NCBI GenBank assembly: GCA_020636435.1
Contig: JACJXX010000001.1
Span: 1,302,001 to 1,366,000, forward strand
Length of the DNA stretch: 64,000 bases
DNA from: Lewinellaceae bacterium
Lineage (GTDB): Bacteria; Bacteroidota; Bacteroidia; Chitinophagales; Saprospiraceae
Reading direction: 5' to 3'
The position numbers and the translations under genes are program-made. A model generated the notes under the pieces. That model worked only from the letters and a program-made list of their open reading frames with translations. It searched no databases and was not told the DNA's origin. Shown here piece by piece: positions 12,001-19,130 of this stretch (positions are counted from its first letter, which is position 1; each line of letters opens with the position of its first letter).

Positions 12001-12178
12001 GCAGATCAAGGTCAGAAGCCTGAATGGAAAAGCCGTTTTAACAGAGCAGCAGGAGATTCGCCGGGGAGAGAACGGCCTCGTACTGGATGGCCTGTCTCTG
12101 CCGGATGGGATGTATTTCCTTCAGCTCCGCATCGGCTCAGCCACGCAGTCGGCAAGGTTTATCATCATGAGGGAATAA
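2..12178 (+). CDS. Giant secreted T9SS phosphoesterase with Ca-binding-like repeats (5' end outside window)
   Basis: The reading frame is open from base 2, so the true start and signal peptide lie upstream. Counting from the Met at 17, residues 1-280 are a calcineurin-like metallophosphoesterase with GDNAYEDG (5-12), GNHD (40-43), HHPPY (125-129) and GHSH (164-167), the usual metal ligands. Residues ~284-372 look like a bacterial Ig domain. The rest alternates seven ~155-residue modules (starting CSRVN..DDAEE, ending ELCVEY) with 36 copies of a 57-residue unit built on DNDGDGVCADVDCDDNDP, which resembles thrombospondin type 3/EF-hand-like calcium loops. The last ~85 residues (NIHPNPANDRITV ... 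LPDGMYFLQL) form a type A Por secretion C-terminal domain, so the protein is probably exported by the type IX system. The substrate is unknown. The repeat copies are very similar at DNA level, so copy number may vary or be misassembled. Confidence 0.93.
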   Translation, partial: EGPDLMLLLGDNAYEDGKDTEYQAAIFENMYEEQLVHSVLWSTPGNHDYYSASAATQTGPYFDIFTFPKNGEAGGLASGTEAYYSFDYANIHFVVLDSHDSGRQPGDPMLVWLENDLSATDQDWTIVFFHHPPYSKGSHDSDQTDEMTDMRENVLPILEAAGVDLVLSGHSHSYERSYLIHGHYGFSSTLEPYMIMDGGNGQVAGTGAYYKEVIGTNADKGAVYVVAGSSGKISAGYPLNHPVMYYSAFALGSLSLEINDKRLDLKFIGTDGAVSDYFTIQKYIPFGNPPIVSITSPPDGTFLNAPQPVSIEAQASDLDGTVDEVAFFVDGDSVGVDYSEPYSVNWTPPGYGAYTLRARAIDNDGNISNSSVFTLIVGELQACSKVSADNEDAEESSTGQVDVTNSDLELVDETDQDNQTVGLRFQNPGIPQGAVISSAYIQFTADETRNDNPCNLTIFGEASDDAPPFSSSAFNISGRPRTNTSAAWAPADWLAVGDAGPAQQTPNLASVLQEIVNRPGFADTSSFAFIIKGMGARTAESHDGSSAKAPQICIEYQPPLPVYDCPLLSTNIGAPCYDGDYTTLNDTIDVNCNCVGTPTACTGIGDADADGVCANVDCDDANPDISLPGDACNDGDNTTVNDTIDANCNCVGTPTACTGIGDADGDGVCANVDCDDNDPGIAFPGAACDDGDNTTINDTLDANCNCAGTPTACTGIGDADGDGVCSNVDCNDNNPTNTNQPGDACDDGDNTTLNDIIDADCNCMGIPTACTGFGDADGDGVCANVDCDDNDPSNTSQPGNWCDDGNPDTIGDAVQADCSCKGIPLLNNVCSRVNTGSDDAEESSAGSVSLTSSDLELVNDGSDQIVGMRFAGLDIPQGANIRNASIQFVVDEATNDNPCNLKIYGQASDDAPTFSSSGNNISSRPRTNAEIAWSPSEWLSVSNAGPAQQTPDLSSVIQEIVTRNGYTPASSIVIIIEGTGRRTAKSFNGSSSKAPILCVEYAITLPDCPAILANIGDACDDGDNTTINDTVDANCNCSGTPTACTGIGDYDGDGICANLDCNDYDPNIASIPGDACDDGDNTTLNDVIDANCNCAGTPTACTGIGDSDGDGVCADVDCDDNDPNITAQPGDACDDGDNNTINDIIGANCNCSGTPTACTGIGDNDGDGICANVDCDDNDPNITAQPGDACDDGDNTTLNDVIDANCVCAGTPTACTGIGDSDGDGVCANVDCDDNDPNVTAQPGDACDDGDNTTLNDVIGTNCDCAGTPTACTGIGDSDGDGVCTGVDCDDNDPNITAQPGDPCDDGDNTTLNDVIGANCDCAGTPTACTGIGDSDGDGVCANVDCNDNDPNITTQPGGACDDGDNTTVNDVIDANCECAGTPTACTGIGDNDGDGVCADVDCDDNDPNIGLQVGDACDDGNPNTYGESIQPGCLCGGGIVPSFTCSKVIANSDDAEEFTSGVIDLYSSDLELIQDPTKGPQTVGMRFTGLNIPPGASITKAFIQFTTDESRNVDPCLLNIYGQASDDAATFTNNNFDVTSRPRTSTALFWSPQSWTLTGSAGAAQQTPDISSIVQEIVNRSGYSSNSSIAIIIDGVGGRTAEAFEGQPDQAPELCVEYFMPPPSYDCPALQANIGDTCDDGDNTTLNDVIGDNCSCAGTPTACTGIGDNDGDGICANVDCNDNDPNITSQVGDTCDDGDNTTLNDMLDANCNCAGTPTACTGIGDNDGDGICADVDCNDNDPNITTQPGGACDDGDNTTVNDVIDANCKCAGTPTACTGIGDSDGDGVCADVDCDDNDPDIIAQPGGACDDGDNTTLNDVIDANCECAGTPTACTGIGDNDGDGICADVDCDDNDPNITTQPGGACDDGDNTTLNDVIDTDCNCTGIPTACTGFGDNDSDGICANVDCDDNDPNITTQPGDACDDGDITTLNDVVDANCNCIGTPTACTGVGDNDGDGICADVDCDDSDPSITAQPGDACDDGDITTLNDAIDANCNCAGTPTACTGIGDNDGDGVCADVDCDDNDPSITAQPGDACDDGDITTLNDMVDANCNCAGTPTSCAGAGVGDSDGDGVCADVDCDDNDPSITAQAGDACDDGDPNTVGETIQQDCSCGGGATPTLASTCSRVNASSDDAEERPTGNVDLSSSDIELINDPLQGDQVVGMRFAGLGIPQGAAIASAHIQFTTDETRNVNPCNLTIYYRTSDDAGTFTNADGNITARPRSNATVAWAPQDWVAIGDAGPAQLTPDISSIIQEVVNRPGYTAASSIAILIDGAGNRTAESFDGLPGMAPELCVQYYTSNYDCPAQQANFGDACDDGDNTTLNDVVDANCNCAGTPTACTGVGDNDGDGVCADVDCDDNDPSITAQPGDACDDGDITTLNDMIDANCNCAGTPTSCAGVGDSDGDGVCADVDCDDSDPSITAQPGDACDDGDITTLNDAIDANCNCAGTPTACTGVGDNDGDGVCADVDCDDNDPSITAQPGDACDDGDITTLNDMVDANCDCAGTPTACTGIGDNDGDGVCADVDCDDSDPSITAQPGDACDDGDPNTVGETIQQDCSCGGGATPTLASTCSRVNASSDDAEERPTGNVDLSSSDIELINDPLQGDQVVGMRFAGLGIPQGAAIASAHIQFTTDETRNVNPCNLTIYGQATDDAGTFTNADGNITARPRSNATVAWAPQDWVAIGDAGPAQLTPDISSIIQEVVNRPGYTAASSIAILIDGAGNRTAESFDGLPGMAPELCVQYYTSNYDCPAQQANIGDACDDSDNTTFNDMVDANCNCAGTPTACTGIGDNDSDGICADVDCDDNDPNITAQPGDACDDGDSTTLNDVVDANCNCAGIPTACTGIEDTDGDGICADVDCDDNDPNITTQPGDACDDGDSTTTNDVVDVNCICNGTPTACTGIGDSDGDGVCADVDCDDNDPSITAQPGDACDDGDITTLNDMVDANCDCAGTPTACAGIGDSDGDGICADVDCDDNDPSITAQPGDACDDGDITTLNDVVDANCNCAGTPTACAGVGDNDGDGICADVDCDDNDPSITAQPGDACDDGDITTLNDVVDANCNCAGTPTACAGVGDNDGDGVCADVDCDDNDPSITAQPGDACDDGDITTLNDVVDANCNCAGTPTACAGVGDNDGDGVCADVDCDDNDPSITVQAGDACDDGAPNTVGETIQQDCSCGGGDTLTLYSICSRVNASSDDAEERPTGNVDLSSSDLELINDPLQGDQVVGMRFTSLGIPQGAAIASAHIQFTTDETRNVNPCNLTIYGQASDDAGTFTNADGNITARPRSNATVAWAPQDWVAIGDAGPAQLTPDISSIIQEVVNRPGYTAASSIAILIDGAGSRTAESFDAFPDMAPELCVQYYLSTSNYDCPAQQANIGDACDDGDNTTLNDVVDANCNCAGTPTACTGVGDNDGDGICADVDCDDNDPNITTQPGDACNDGDITTLNDVVDANCNCAGTPTACTGVGDNDGDGVCTDVDCDDNDPNITAQPGDACDDGDSTTLNDVVDANCNCAGTPTACTGIGDSDGDGICADVDCDDNDPSITTQPGDACDDGDITTFNDVIGANCGCIGTPTACTGIGDSDGDGVCADVDCDDNDPSITAQPGDACDDGDITTINDVIDTDCNCTGTPTACTGIGDSDGDGICADVDCDDNDPSITVQAGDACDDGDNTTLNDIIDANCDCNGTPTACTGIGDNDGDGVCADVDCDDNDPDVALQVGEACDDGNPNTNGESIQPGCLCGGGILPSSTCSRIALSSDDAEEFNTGEVGLSSSGLELVQDPIRGPQTIGMRFTGLNIPPGASITEAYIQFTTGEPLNLAPCLLTIYGQASDDASTFTSNYFDISSRPRTSTALFWSPPLWSFAGSAGAAQQTPDISPIVQEIVNRSGYSSNSAVAIIIDGIGGRQAKSFDAFPDMAPELCIEYSANLMASRWVPDAGNNDEKTTGGFSSITGTTESATPSGPEALSSLNIHPNPANDRITVAFSSAIGGKAQIKVRSLNGKAVLTEQQEIRRGENGLVLDGLSLPDGMYFLQLRIGSATQSARFIIMRE
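1716..11240 (+). repeat. 171-bp coding tandem repeats in six blocks
   Basis: In-frame units of 171 bp (57 aa) encode CDDGDNTTLND..DANCNCAGTPTACTGIG + DNDGDGVCADVDCDDNDP. I count 36 DxDxDG loops in blocks of 4, 7, 8, 4, 7 and 6, separated by the ~155-residue modules. Neighbouring units in the blocks around 5.9-9.5 kb are nearly identical, which points to recent unequal exchange. Long antisense reading frames here are by-products of the repeat. Confidence 0.9.
6301..8245 (+). repeat. Near-identical 1347-bp duplication inside the giant gene
   Basis: The ~600-bp segment starting at 6301 recurs at 7648 (offset 1347 bp, 449 codons) with only a few differences, for example YYRTSDD versus YGQATDD in the module and a handful of silent changes. 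The unit covers one ~155-residue module plus four calcium-loop units. The offset is a multiple of three, so the frame is kept. Confidence 0.8.
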
Positions 12179-12220
12179 TATTTAAAATTTCTGCGCCAAA
12201 ATCAGGCTCAGATTGTTAAA

Positions 12221-12260
12221 AAGGCTCTGCCTTGTGGAAACACAGGCAGAGCCTTTTTTA
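12221..12260 (+). terminator. Rho-independent terminator of the giant gene
   Basis: A 12-bp perfect stem (AAGGCTCTGCCT / AGGCAGAGCCTT) around an 11-nt loop is followed by a T run, 43 nt after the stop of the phosphoesterase gene. Confidence 0.85.
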
Positions 12261-12365
12261 TTTTGAGCGGGCAGAGAAAGTCGCCTTCCGACAGACTCGT
12301 GGAATTCAAGCGCGTTAGATTAAACAAAATTTTGATAATTTTAAAAAAAATATGTACCATTGAAA

Positions 12366-15300
12366 ATGAACACCCGCACAAACCTCCATTCCTGGCCCAA
12401 TGTCCTTTTTACCCCTTCTTTACTGTTTTTTTTCCTTTGTCCAAAGGCAGTTTGGCTTGTCGGAGCGCTATTATTGCTCCTTGCCCAAAATGTGATGGCG
12501 ACAACCTATTATGTGGATTCTCAGGGAGGCAATGACGGATACGACGGCCTGGCTCCCGCTCATCAGGGTGGAACTGCCGGGCCCTGGAAATCTCTTTCCA
12601 AGGTAAATTTCACCACCACTTTTTCGCCGGGCGACAGCATCTTGTTCAAAAGAGGCGGCACCTGGTTCGATGGCCCGCTGGAGCCGGTGAACGGAGGCGA
12701 ACCAGGAGGCGTCATCACCATTACCGAAACCGTTCTGGGCCAACCCTTCAGCTTTCAGCTCGTCAATCCGGACAACAACAATTGCATCTACTTTGGCGCT
12801 TACGGGGTAGGCGCGAAACCCGTGATAGATTGCCAGGGGGGAAGAGGCATTATCCTTTGGCACAATTACATCATAGTAGAGGATCTTCACCTGGACAATG
12901 GCGACAACAACGTGCTGTGGCTGGCCCGGGCCGGCGGCAACTACTGGTGTACGATCAGGAACGTAGACGTAACCAATAGCGCAGCCAACGCCGTGCGTTC
13001 TTCCTACGGGGGTGGAAACCTTTGGCTGAAAGGCCTCTATGTTTATAATTATGGCGTCAACGGGATACTGCTGAACGGATCGGAGAACAACAAACTAAAA
13101 GGGGTGCTGGTGGAGGACTGCTGGGTGGAAAATCCGCAAACACTGGAATTGGAGGACGCCATTACCTGCCACCAGGATGAATTTGGCAACGACCTGGAAG
13201 GAGACATCATCATCCGCAACAACACCATTCTCCGTTCGGGAGAGGACGGCATCGACGTCACTTCCGGGCACAATATACTGCTGGAAGGCAACGATATACG
13301 GCACAGCTACGCGGGAGGCATTTATGTGGTCAAGCCATGGGTGCATACGATAGAGATCAGAGGCAACTTCATTTTCTCCAATTCTATCAGCCAGGGCGTT
13401 GGAGACCTTACCATAAAGGTGCCCAACGTCTGGGCGGTCAACAACATCATTGCCGGCACCGGCCACCACTGCCTGCACCTCGGCAACACCGATAACACCA
13501 AAATCTGGAACAACGTGATCGCTCCCGAAGGCCGCACCGGCAATTTGATCTGGTTGCTGGACAGCATCGGCCAATTGGAGTTCAAAAACAACATCTTTGA
13601 TTTCTCGGGAACCGGCCAGGATATCAGCGGGGACATAACCCCTAATATCACCTTTGACTACAATTGTTATTACGGGGTTTCCCCTTCGCAGGATATTTTC
13701 GGCGGCAATTCCTTTGAAGAGGAAAGAAGCGCCAATCCGCTCGTCGAACCCAATGGATTCTGGGCCGATCCCCAGTTTGACGGCCCCGGCCGGAGCGAAG
13801 CGGATCATTTCAAACTACCCGGCTCCAGCCCCTGCATAGACCAGGGCGCCACTGTGCCTTTATCTGTAGATTTCTGGGGGGTTCCCCGCCCTCAGGGCGT
13901 TCGGCCTGACATAGGTGTTTACGAACATGGAACGACAGATTGCAATCCCGACCCCAATATCGCCTCCTTCCCCGGCAGCGCCTGTGATGATGGAGACCCT
14001 ACCACCATTAATGACATATACAGCTCGGACTGCCTTTGCGCCGGGCAGCCAGGCCCCTGCACCGGTATCGGCGACAACGATGGCGACGGCATCTGCGCCG
14101 ATGCAGACTGCGACGACAACGACGCCACCATCGCCTACCAACCCGGCGATGCCTGCAATGACGGCGATCCCTTAACCGCCAATGACATTATTCAGAGCGA
14201 CTGTACCTGTGCCGGCGACTATTCTTCGCCCGTTACCATCTGTTCCAGAATCAATAGCAGCAGCGACGATGCGGAAGAACGGGCATCCGGCACCGTAAAC
14301 ACAGCGAATAACGACCTGGAATTGACCGATGATACCGACCAGGGCATCCAAACGGTTGGCATGCGTTTCAACGGCCTCAACATCCCACAGGGCGCCACGA
14401 TTGTCGATGCTTATGTGCAGTTTACAACAGATGAAACGGACAATGCCAATCCGTGCCGGCTTGCCATCTACGGGCAGGCCAGCGACAATGCTCCCACATT
14501 CCAGAATAACGATTTTGATATCAGCGGCCGCCCCAAAACCACAGCATCCATAAGCTGGGAACCGCAGGACTGGCTCGCCACCAATGGTGCTGGAGAAGCT
14601 GAAAAAACGCCGGATATTTCCGCTATCATTCAGGAACTTGTCGACAGGAACGGTTATGCCCCCGGCCACTCGGTTGCCATCCTTATTGAAGGCATCGGGC
14701 GGCGGACGGCAAAGGCCTTCGACGGTTCGCCCCCTCAGGCTCCAGAGCTTTGCGTAAAATTCTATCACCCCTCTCCTGATTACGGCTGCCCGGCTCTTAA
14801 CGCCAACATCGGCGATGCCTGCAACGATGGCGACAACACCACCGTCAACGATGTGATCGGCGCCGATTGCAACTGTGCCGGCACTCCCACTGCCTGCACT
14901 GGGTTCGGGGACAACGACGGCGATGGAATCTGTGCCAATTTGGATTGCAACGACAACAACCCCAACATCACCACCCAGCCCGGCGATGCCTGCAACGACG
15001 GCGACAACACCACCCTCAACGATGCCATCGACTCCGATTGCAACTGTACCGGCACCCCTACCGCCTGCACTGGGTTCGGGGATAACGACGGCGACGGCGC
15101 CTGCGCTCATCTGGATTGCGACGACAACGACCCCAATGTCACCACGCAGCCCGGCGACTCCTGTGATGACGGCGACAACACCACTGTAAACGATACCATT
15201 GACGCCAATTGCAACTGTACCGGCACCCCAACCGCCTGCAACGGGTTGGGCGATAACGACGCCGACGGCGTCTGCGCCAATTTGGATTGCGACGACAACA

Positions 15301-16097
15301 ACCCCAACGTCACCACTCAACCCGGCGACCCCTGCGACGATGGCGACAACACCACCCTCAACGACGCCATCGACGCCAATTGCAACTGCACCGGAACCTC
15401 CACCGCCTGTGCCGGCATCGGCGACAGCGACGGCGATGGCGTCTGCGACGATGTGGACTGCAACTACAACAACCCCAATGTCACGACTCAACCCGGCGAT
15501 GCCTGTGATGACGGCGACAACACGACCCTCAACGATGCCATCGACAACGATTGCAACTGCACCGGTATTCCCACCGCCTGCACCGGCGTCGGCGACAGCG
15601 ACGGCGATGGCGCCTGCGCCAACCTGGATTGCGACGACAACAACCCCGATATCACAGCTCAACCCGGCGACGCCTGTGATGACGGCGACCCGGATACTAC
15701 GGGCGATACCATACAAGGAGACTGTAGCTGCAGTGGAGAGGCCGGCCCCTTCGTCCAGGCTTATTCCCGGATCGAAAACAAAAATATGATGTCCTCTCCG
15801 CCCGCCGATGAGCAGGCCAGTTTCTCATCAGGAGGCCCGATAAGCCCGATTGCAGTTTACCCCAACCCCGCTAACAGCCGGCTGGTGCTTTCTTTCAGCA
15901 GTGCGGCCGAAGGGAGGGTGCGCATTCTGGCAGTCAATGTAAATGGAACGACGGTTTTGGCAGAAGAGCAAGAGCTCTATACAGGCAACAACCAAATCGT
16001 CCTGGAAAGCCTGTCGCTTCCCGATGGGCTCTACTTTCTGCGGCTCTTTGCCGGCAATTCGGCACAGGCTGTACGGTTTATCATTTCTAACCAATAA
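12366..16097 (+). CDS. Secreted right-handed beta-helix protein with Ca-binding-like repeats and T9SS sorting domain
   Basis: 1243 residues. I chose the ATG at 12366 over the upstream TTG because it gives a signal peptide with a hydrophobic run (LVGALLLLLAQNVMA) ending near residue 45. Residues ~46-530 are a parallel beta-helix/pectate-lyase-like fold: TYYVDSQGGNDGYDG opening, GDSILFKRGG, then repeated short strands (IIVEDLHLDNG, IIIRNNTILR). These are common in surface polysaccharide-binding or degrading proteins. Next come one DNDGDGICADADC loop, one ~155-residue module of the kind found seven times in the preceding gene, five more loops and a type A T9SS domain (AVYPNPANSRLVL ... LPDGLYFLRL). 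No catalytic residues could be assigned, so the activity is unknown. It lies 188 bp after the preceding gene, beyond its terminator. Confidence 0.9.
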   Translation: MNTRTNLHSWPNVLFTPSLLFFFLCPKAVWLVGALLLLLAQNVMATTYYVDSQGGNDGYDGLAPAHQGGTAGPWKSLSKVNFTTTFSPGDSILFKRGGTWFDGPLEPVNGGEPGGVITITETVLGQPFSFQLVNPDNNNCIYFGAYGVGAKPVIDCQGGRGIILWHNYIIVEDLHLDNGDNNVLWLARAGGNYWCTIRNVDVTNSAANAVRSSYGGGNLWLKGLYVYNYGVNGILLNGSENNKLKGVLVEDCWVENPQTLELEDAITCHQDEFGNDLEGDIIIRNNTILRSGEDGIDVTSGHNILLEGNDIRHSYAGGIYVVKPWVHTIEIRGNFIFSNSISQGVGDLTIKVPNVWAVNNIIAGTGHHCLHLGNTDNTKIWNNVIAPEGRTGNLIWLLDSIGQLEFKNNIFDFSGTGQDISGDITPNITFDYNCYYGVSPSQDIFGGNSFEEERSANPLVEPNGFWADPQFDGPGRSEADHFKLPGSSPCIDQGATVPLSVDFWGVPRPQGVRPDIGVYEHGTTDCNPDPNIASFPGSACDDGDPTTINDIYSSDCLCAGQPGPCTGIGDNDGDGICADADCDDNDATIAYQPGDACNDGDPLTANDIIQSDCTCAGDYSSPVTICSRINSSSDDAEERASGTVNTANNDLELTDDTDQGIQTVGMRFNGLNIPQGATIVDAYVQFTTDETDNANPCRLAIYGQASDNAPTFQNNDFDISGRPKTTASISWEPQDWLATNGAGEAEKTPDISAIIQELVDRNGYAPGHSVAILIEGIGRRTAKAFDGSPPQAPELCVKFYHPSPDYGCPALNANIGDACNDGDNTTVNDVIGADCNCAGTPTACTGFGDNDGDGICANLDCNDNNPNITTQPGDACNDGDNTTLNDAIDSDCNCTGTPTACTGFGDNDGDGACAHLDCDDNDPNVTTQPGDSCDDGDNTTVNDTIDANCNCTGTPTACNGLGDNDADGVCANLDCDDNNPNVTTQPGDPCDDGDNTTLNDAIDANCNCTGTSTACAGIGDSDGDGVCDDVDCNYNNPNVTTQPGDACDDGDNTTLNDAIDNDCNCTGIPTACTGVGDSDGDGACANLDCDDNNPDITAQPGDACDDGDPDTTGDTIQGDCSCSGEAGPFVQAYSRIENKNMMSSPPADEQASFSSGGPISPIAVYPNPANSRLVLSFSSAAEGRVRILAVNVNGTTVLAEEQELYTGNNQIVLESLSLPDGLYFLRLFAGNSAQAVRFIISNQ

Positions 16098-16256
16098 AAA
16101 ACCCGGCTGAAGTAACCCTTTGACCGCCACTTCCCGTATAAGGGTTAGAAAAAGAACCCCACTGCAACCAGCCCAATCTGAAAAACGGATCAATCAATGG
16201 ACCATTCTTCCAATCCAGGCAACAGCCAATTCAACATTTTAATCCAGCGCAACCCA

Positions 16257-18692
16257 ATGATGAAATTACTTTTGTTTATCGCCACCCGGCCGGGAACGGC
16301 CCTATTAATCCTCGCATTGTCTCTCTTTTCCTGCGAAAAAGCAGTTGGAGGCACTTATTATGTCGACCCTGAAATTGGCAACGACAGCTACGACGGGTTG
16401 TCGGCCACTTACGAGGGCGGCAATACCGGGCCGTGGCGAAGCATTTCCAAAGTCAACCAGGAATACTTTTTGCCGGGCGACAGCATTTTGTTTAAAAGAG
16501 GCGGCGTCTGGACCGACGGGCCTCTCGAACCCCGCAACGGAGGCACTCCGGGAGGCGTGATCACCATTGAGGATACGGTAATAGACCAACCCATAAAATT
16601 CGACCTGGTCGACCCTAAAAACAACAATTGCATTTACTTCGGCGCCTACGGCCAAAAGCGCCAAAAGCCCCGGTTCGACTGCCAGGGAAGGAAGGGCATC
16701 GTCATTCTGCACAATTACATCATCGTAGAAGGCCTCCACATTGACAACGGCGCCAATAACATGTTGTGGCTGGGCAGAGACAACGGCACCTCCTGGGTCA
16801 TCATCAACGACGTGGATGTCACCAATTGCTCGGCCAATGCCGTTCGCTCCAGCTATGGAGGGGGGAACATCTGGCTGAAGAGGCTCTATGTCTACAATTA
16901 TGGCGTCAACGGCATACTGCTGAACGGATCGGCCAACAATAAACTAAAAGCGGTATTGGTGGAGGATTGCTGGATAGAAAATCCGGAAGTGCTCGAACTG
17001 GAAGACGCCATCACCTGCCACCGGGATTCGGACGAAAACGACCTGTCGGGAAACATCATCATCCGCAACAACACCACCCTCCGGGCAGGAGAAGACGGGG
17101 TGGACATCACTTCGGGTTCCAATATTCTGGTGGAGGGCAATGTCACCAAATATTCTCAGGCCGGCGGCATCTACGTCAATTACGAATGGGTCAATAGCGT
17201 TGAAGTGAGGGGCAACTTCATTTACGGCAACTCCATCAGCCAGGGTTACGGCGACCTGACCATCCGGTCGCCGCGCGTGCGGGTGATCAATAATATTGTA
17301 GCCGGCACCGGCCACCACAGCGTGTTAGTAGGCGATACGGACAACACTCAATTCTGGAACAATGTCATCGCCCCGATTAACCGCACCGGCAATATGATCT
17401 GGCTGCGGGAGGGCATTGGCCGGGTGGAGTTCAAAAACAATATTTTCGATTTTTCCAGAGCCAATCAGGATATCAGCGGCGACTTCACCGACGGCATGGT
17501 ATTCGACAACAATTGCTACTACGGCACTTCCAGCGGCCAGGAGGTCCACGGCGGCAAGTCCTTTCAGGAAATGAGGGATGAAAACCCTCAGTTTGAGCCA
17601 CATGGCCTTTGGTCAGAACCCAGGTTCCTCCATCCGGCCCTTGACAAACCCGAGCATTTTAAAATAGCCTTGAACAGCCCCTGCCTCAATGCCGGCGCCA
17701 ACCTGCCGGTAAAGACGGACTTCTGGGGAACCAGCCGCCCTCAAGACAGCAAAATGGACATTGGAGCCCACGAGGTCGTCACCAAAGCCCCTGATAATCC
17801 CGGCTGGGTCTCCGGGCGGGCCTGGCACGACGAAAACGGGAACTGTATCAAGGACGCCAACGAACCCGGAATCGCCAAACTGATCGTCGACCTTTATGGC
17901 CCGGACGGCAAGTTCGTGGCCATGGAATATTCCGGAAGAGACGGCAGCTACCGCTTTGACGGCCTGCCTCCCGGCAGCTACCGCCTGATGGCTTCTCCCC
18001 TCAACTTCGCCCCCGGCCGGAGCCTCGAACGAATGAAGCCCGCCTGCAATCAGGACGAAAAAGACGGTTCTCTCAGCGTAACCATCGACGCCGGCAAGCC
18101 CGCATCCGGACAAGGCCTCGGCTTTTCAACCCAAACCGCCCCGGCAGTCCAACTGGCCCAATTCACCGCGGAGAAAAACGAAAAACGGGTTTATCTCAGA
18201 TGGGCTACCTCCCTGGAAAAAAACATGGATTACTTTGAAATTGAACGGTCGGATGACGGAGACGAGTTTTTCCCCATAGGGCAGGCCAAATCCGAAGGCG
18301 ATACCGATGGCAATAACCAAAGCTACAGCTTTACCGATGAGGAACCTCCCGGCCGGCTTACTTATTACCGCCTGAAGCAGGTGGAAAAGAGCGGCAGGTA
18401 TTCCTACAGCGAGTGGAAGCTGGCCAATATAGAGGAGCAGAAAGGGGTCATTAAAGTATTTCCCAATCCCTTCTCGGATGCCCTGAACCTCTCTTTGGAA
18501 CAAGGCGCCACCATGGACAAATTGTGGGTAATCAGCCTTGACGGAAAGCGGGTTTTCGAAAAACGAATCCGCGAGGTTGTGCAGACCCTGCAACTCGACC
18601 TGAGCGCTTTGCCCAAAGGTTCTTATTACCTGATCGTGCGCTCCGACCGGGAGCGGCGGATACGCACGGCGTTTCCGATTGTCAAGCAGTAG
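16257..18692 (+). CDS. Secreted right-handed beta-helix protein with SdrD-B-like domain and T9SS sorting domain
   Basis: 811 residues from the Met at 16257 (an in-frame ATG at 16197 would add 20 residues before the hydrophobic signal LLILALSLFSC). The N-terminal ~500 residues are clearly paralogous to the preceding protein, sharing GDSILFKRGG, NNNCIYFGAYG, SSYGGGN and YNYGVNGILLNGS in the same order. The C-terminal half differs. The calcium loops are replaced by an SdrD B/carboxypeptidase-like beta-sandwich (GRAWHDENGNCIKDANEPGI ... GLPPGSYRL), then an FN3-like stretch (VYLRWATSLEKNMDYFEIER) and a type A T9SS domain (VFPNPFSDALNL ... LPKGSYYLIV). The Cys in LFSC could be a lipobox, but a T9SS domain makes simple export more likely. 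Substrate unknown. Confidence 0.9.
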   Translation: MMKLLLFIATRPGTALLILALSLFSCEKAVGGTYYVDPEIGNDSYDGLSATYEGGNTGPWRSISKVNQEYFLPGDSILFKRGGVWTDGPLEPRNGGTPGGVITIEDTVIDQPIKFDLVDPKNNNCIYFGAYGQKRQKPRFDCQGRKGIVILHNYIIVEGLHIDNGANNMLWLGRDNGTSWVIINDVDVTNCSANAVRSSYGGGNIWLKRLYVYNYGVNGILLNGSANNKLKAVLVEDCWIENPEVLELEDAITCHRDSDENDLSGNIIIRNNTTLRAGEDGVDITSGSNILVEGNVTKYSQAGGIYVNYEWVNSVEVRGNFIYGNSISQGYGDLTIRSPRVRVINNIVAGTGHHSVLVGDTDNTQFWNNVIAPINRTGNMIWLREGIGRVEFKNNIFDFSRANQDISGDFTDGMVFDNNCYYGTSSGQEVHGGKSFQEMRDENPQFEPHGLWSEPRFLHPALDKPEHFKIALNSPCLNAGANLPVKTDFWGTSRPQDSKMDIGAHEVVTKAPDNPGWVSGRAWHDENGNCIKDANEPGIAKLIVDLYGPDGKFVAMEYSGRDGSYRFDGLPPGSYRLMASPLNFAPGRSLERMKPACNQDEKDGSLSVTIDAGKPASGQGLGFSTQTAPAVQLAQFTAEKNEKRVYLRWATSLEKNMDYFEIERSDDGDEFFPIGQAKSEGDTDGNNQSYSFTDEEPPGRLTYYRLKQVEKSGRYSYSEWKLANIEEQKGVIKVFPNPFSDALNLSLEQGATMDKLWVISLDGKRVFEKRIREVVQTLQLDLSALPKGSYYLIVRSDRERRIRTAFPIVKQ

Positions 18693-19130
18693 CAAACAGG
18701 AGTCCTCCTATAATATAGAACACGGATGACGCGGATTGAGCGGATTCGCGCGGATTAGGGCATCACCTGGCTATCCGCGAATTGTGAAGCAGTAGCAAAC
18801 AGGAGTCCTCCCGGACTTAGTTCTACTTTGTCAGTTGAAAGCATTTTCAATATGAAGGCCTCGGAGCGATCGGGCTGCCAAAGCGAATGGCCCCCAAATA
18901 TACCCCTCTGGAGGGGTCGACCGCAGGGAGGGGGAGGAAAATCGGAGACATTGCATCTCATTTTTTTAAAAGTGACAAAGTAGTATTAGGGAATGGAACA
19001 CAAATGACGCGGATTGGGCGGATTTACACGGATTGGCAAATGCTAACGGCAATCCGCGAAAATCTGTTAGGTCCGTGTCATCCGTGTTCTATCCTAACAG
19101 GTGTCCCGAATAAGGTACGACTCCTTTTGT
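18693..19130. repeat. Gene-free stretch with dispersed and inverted repeats
   Basis: No credible gene. A 21-bp direct repeat (AGCAGTAGCAAACAGGAGTC plus one base) occurs over the stop of the beta-helix gene (from ~18686) and again at ~18788. A second family, AACACGGATGACGCGGATT-like, occurs at ~18719 and ~18998. The 18998-19094 copy ends in an inverted counterpart (GTGTCATCCGTGTTCT), giving a ~97-bp MITE-like hairpin element. Confidence 0.6.
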
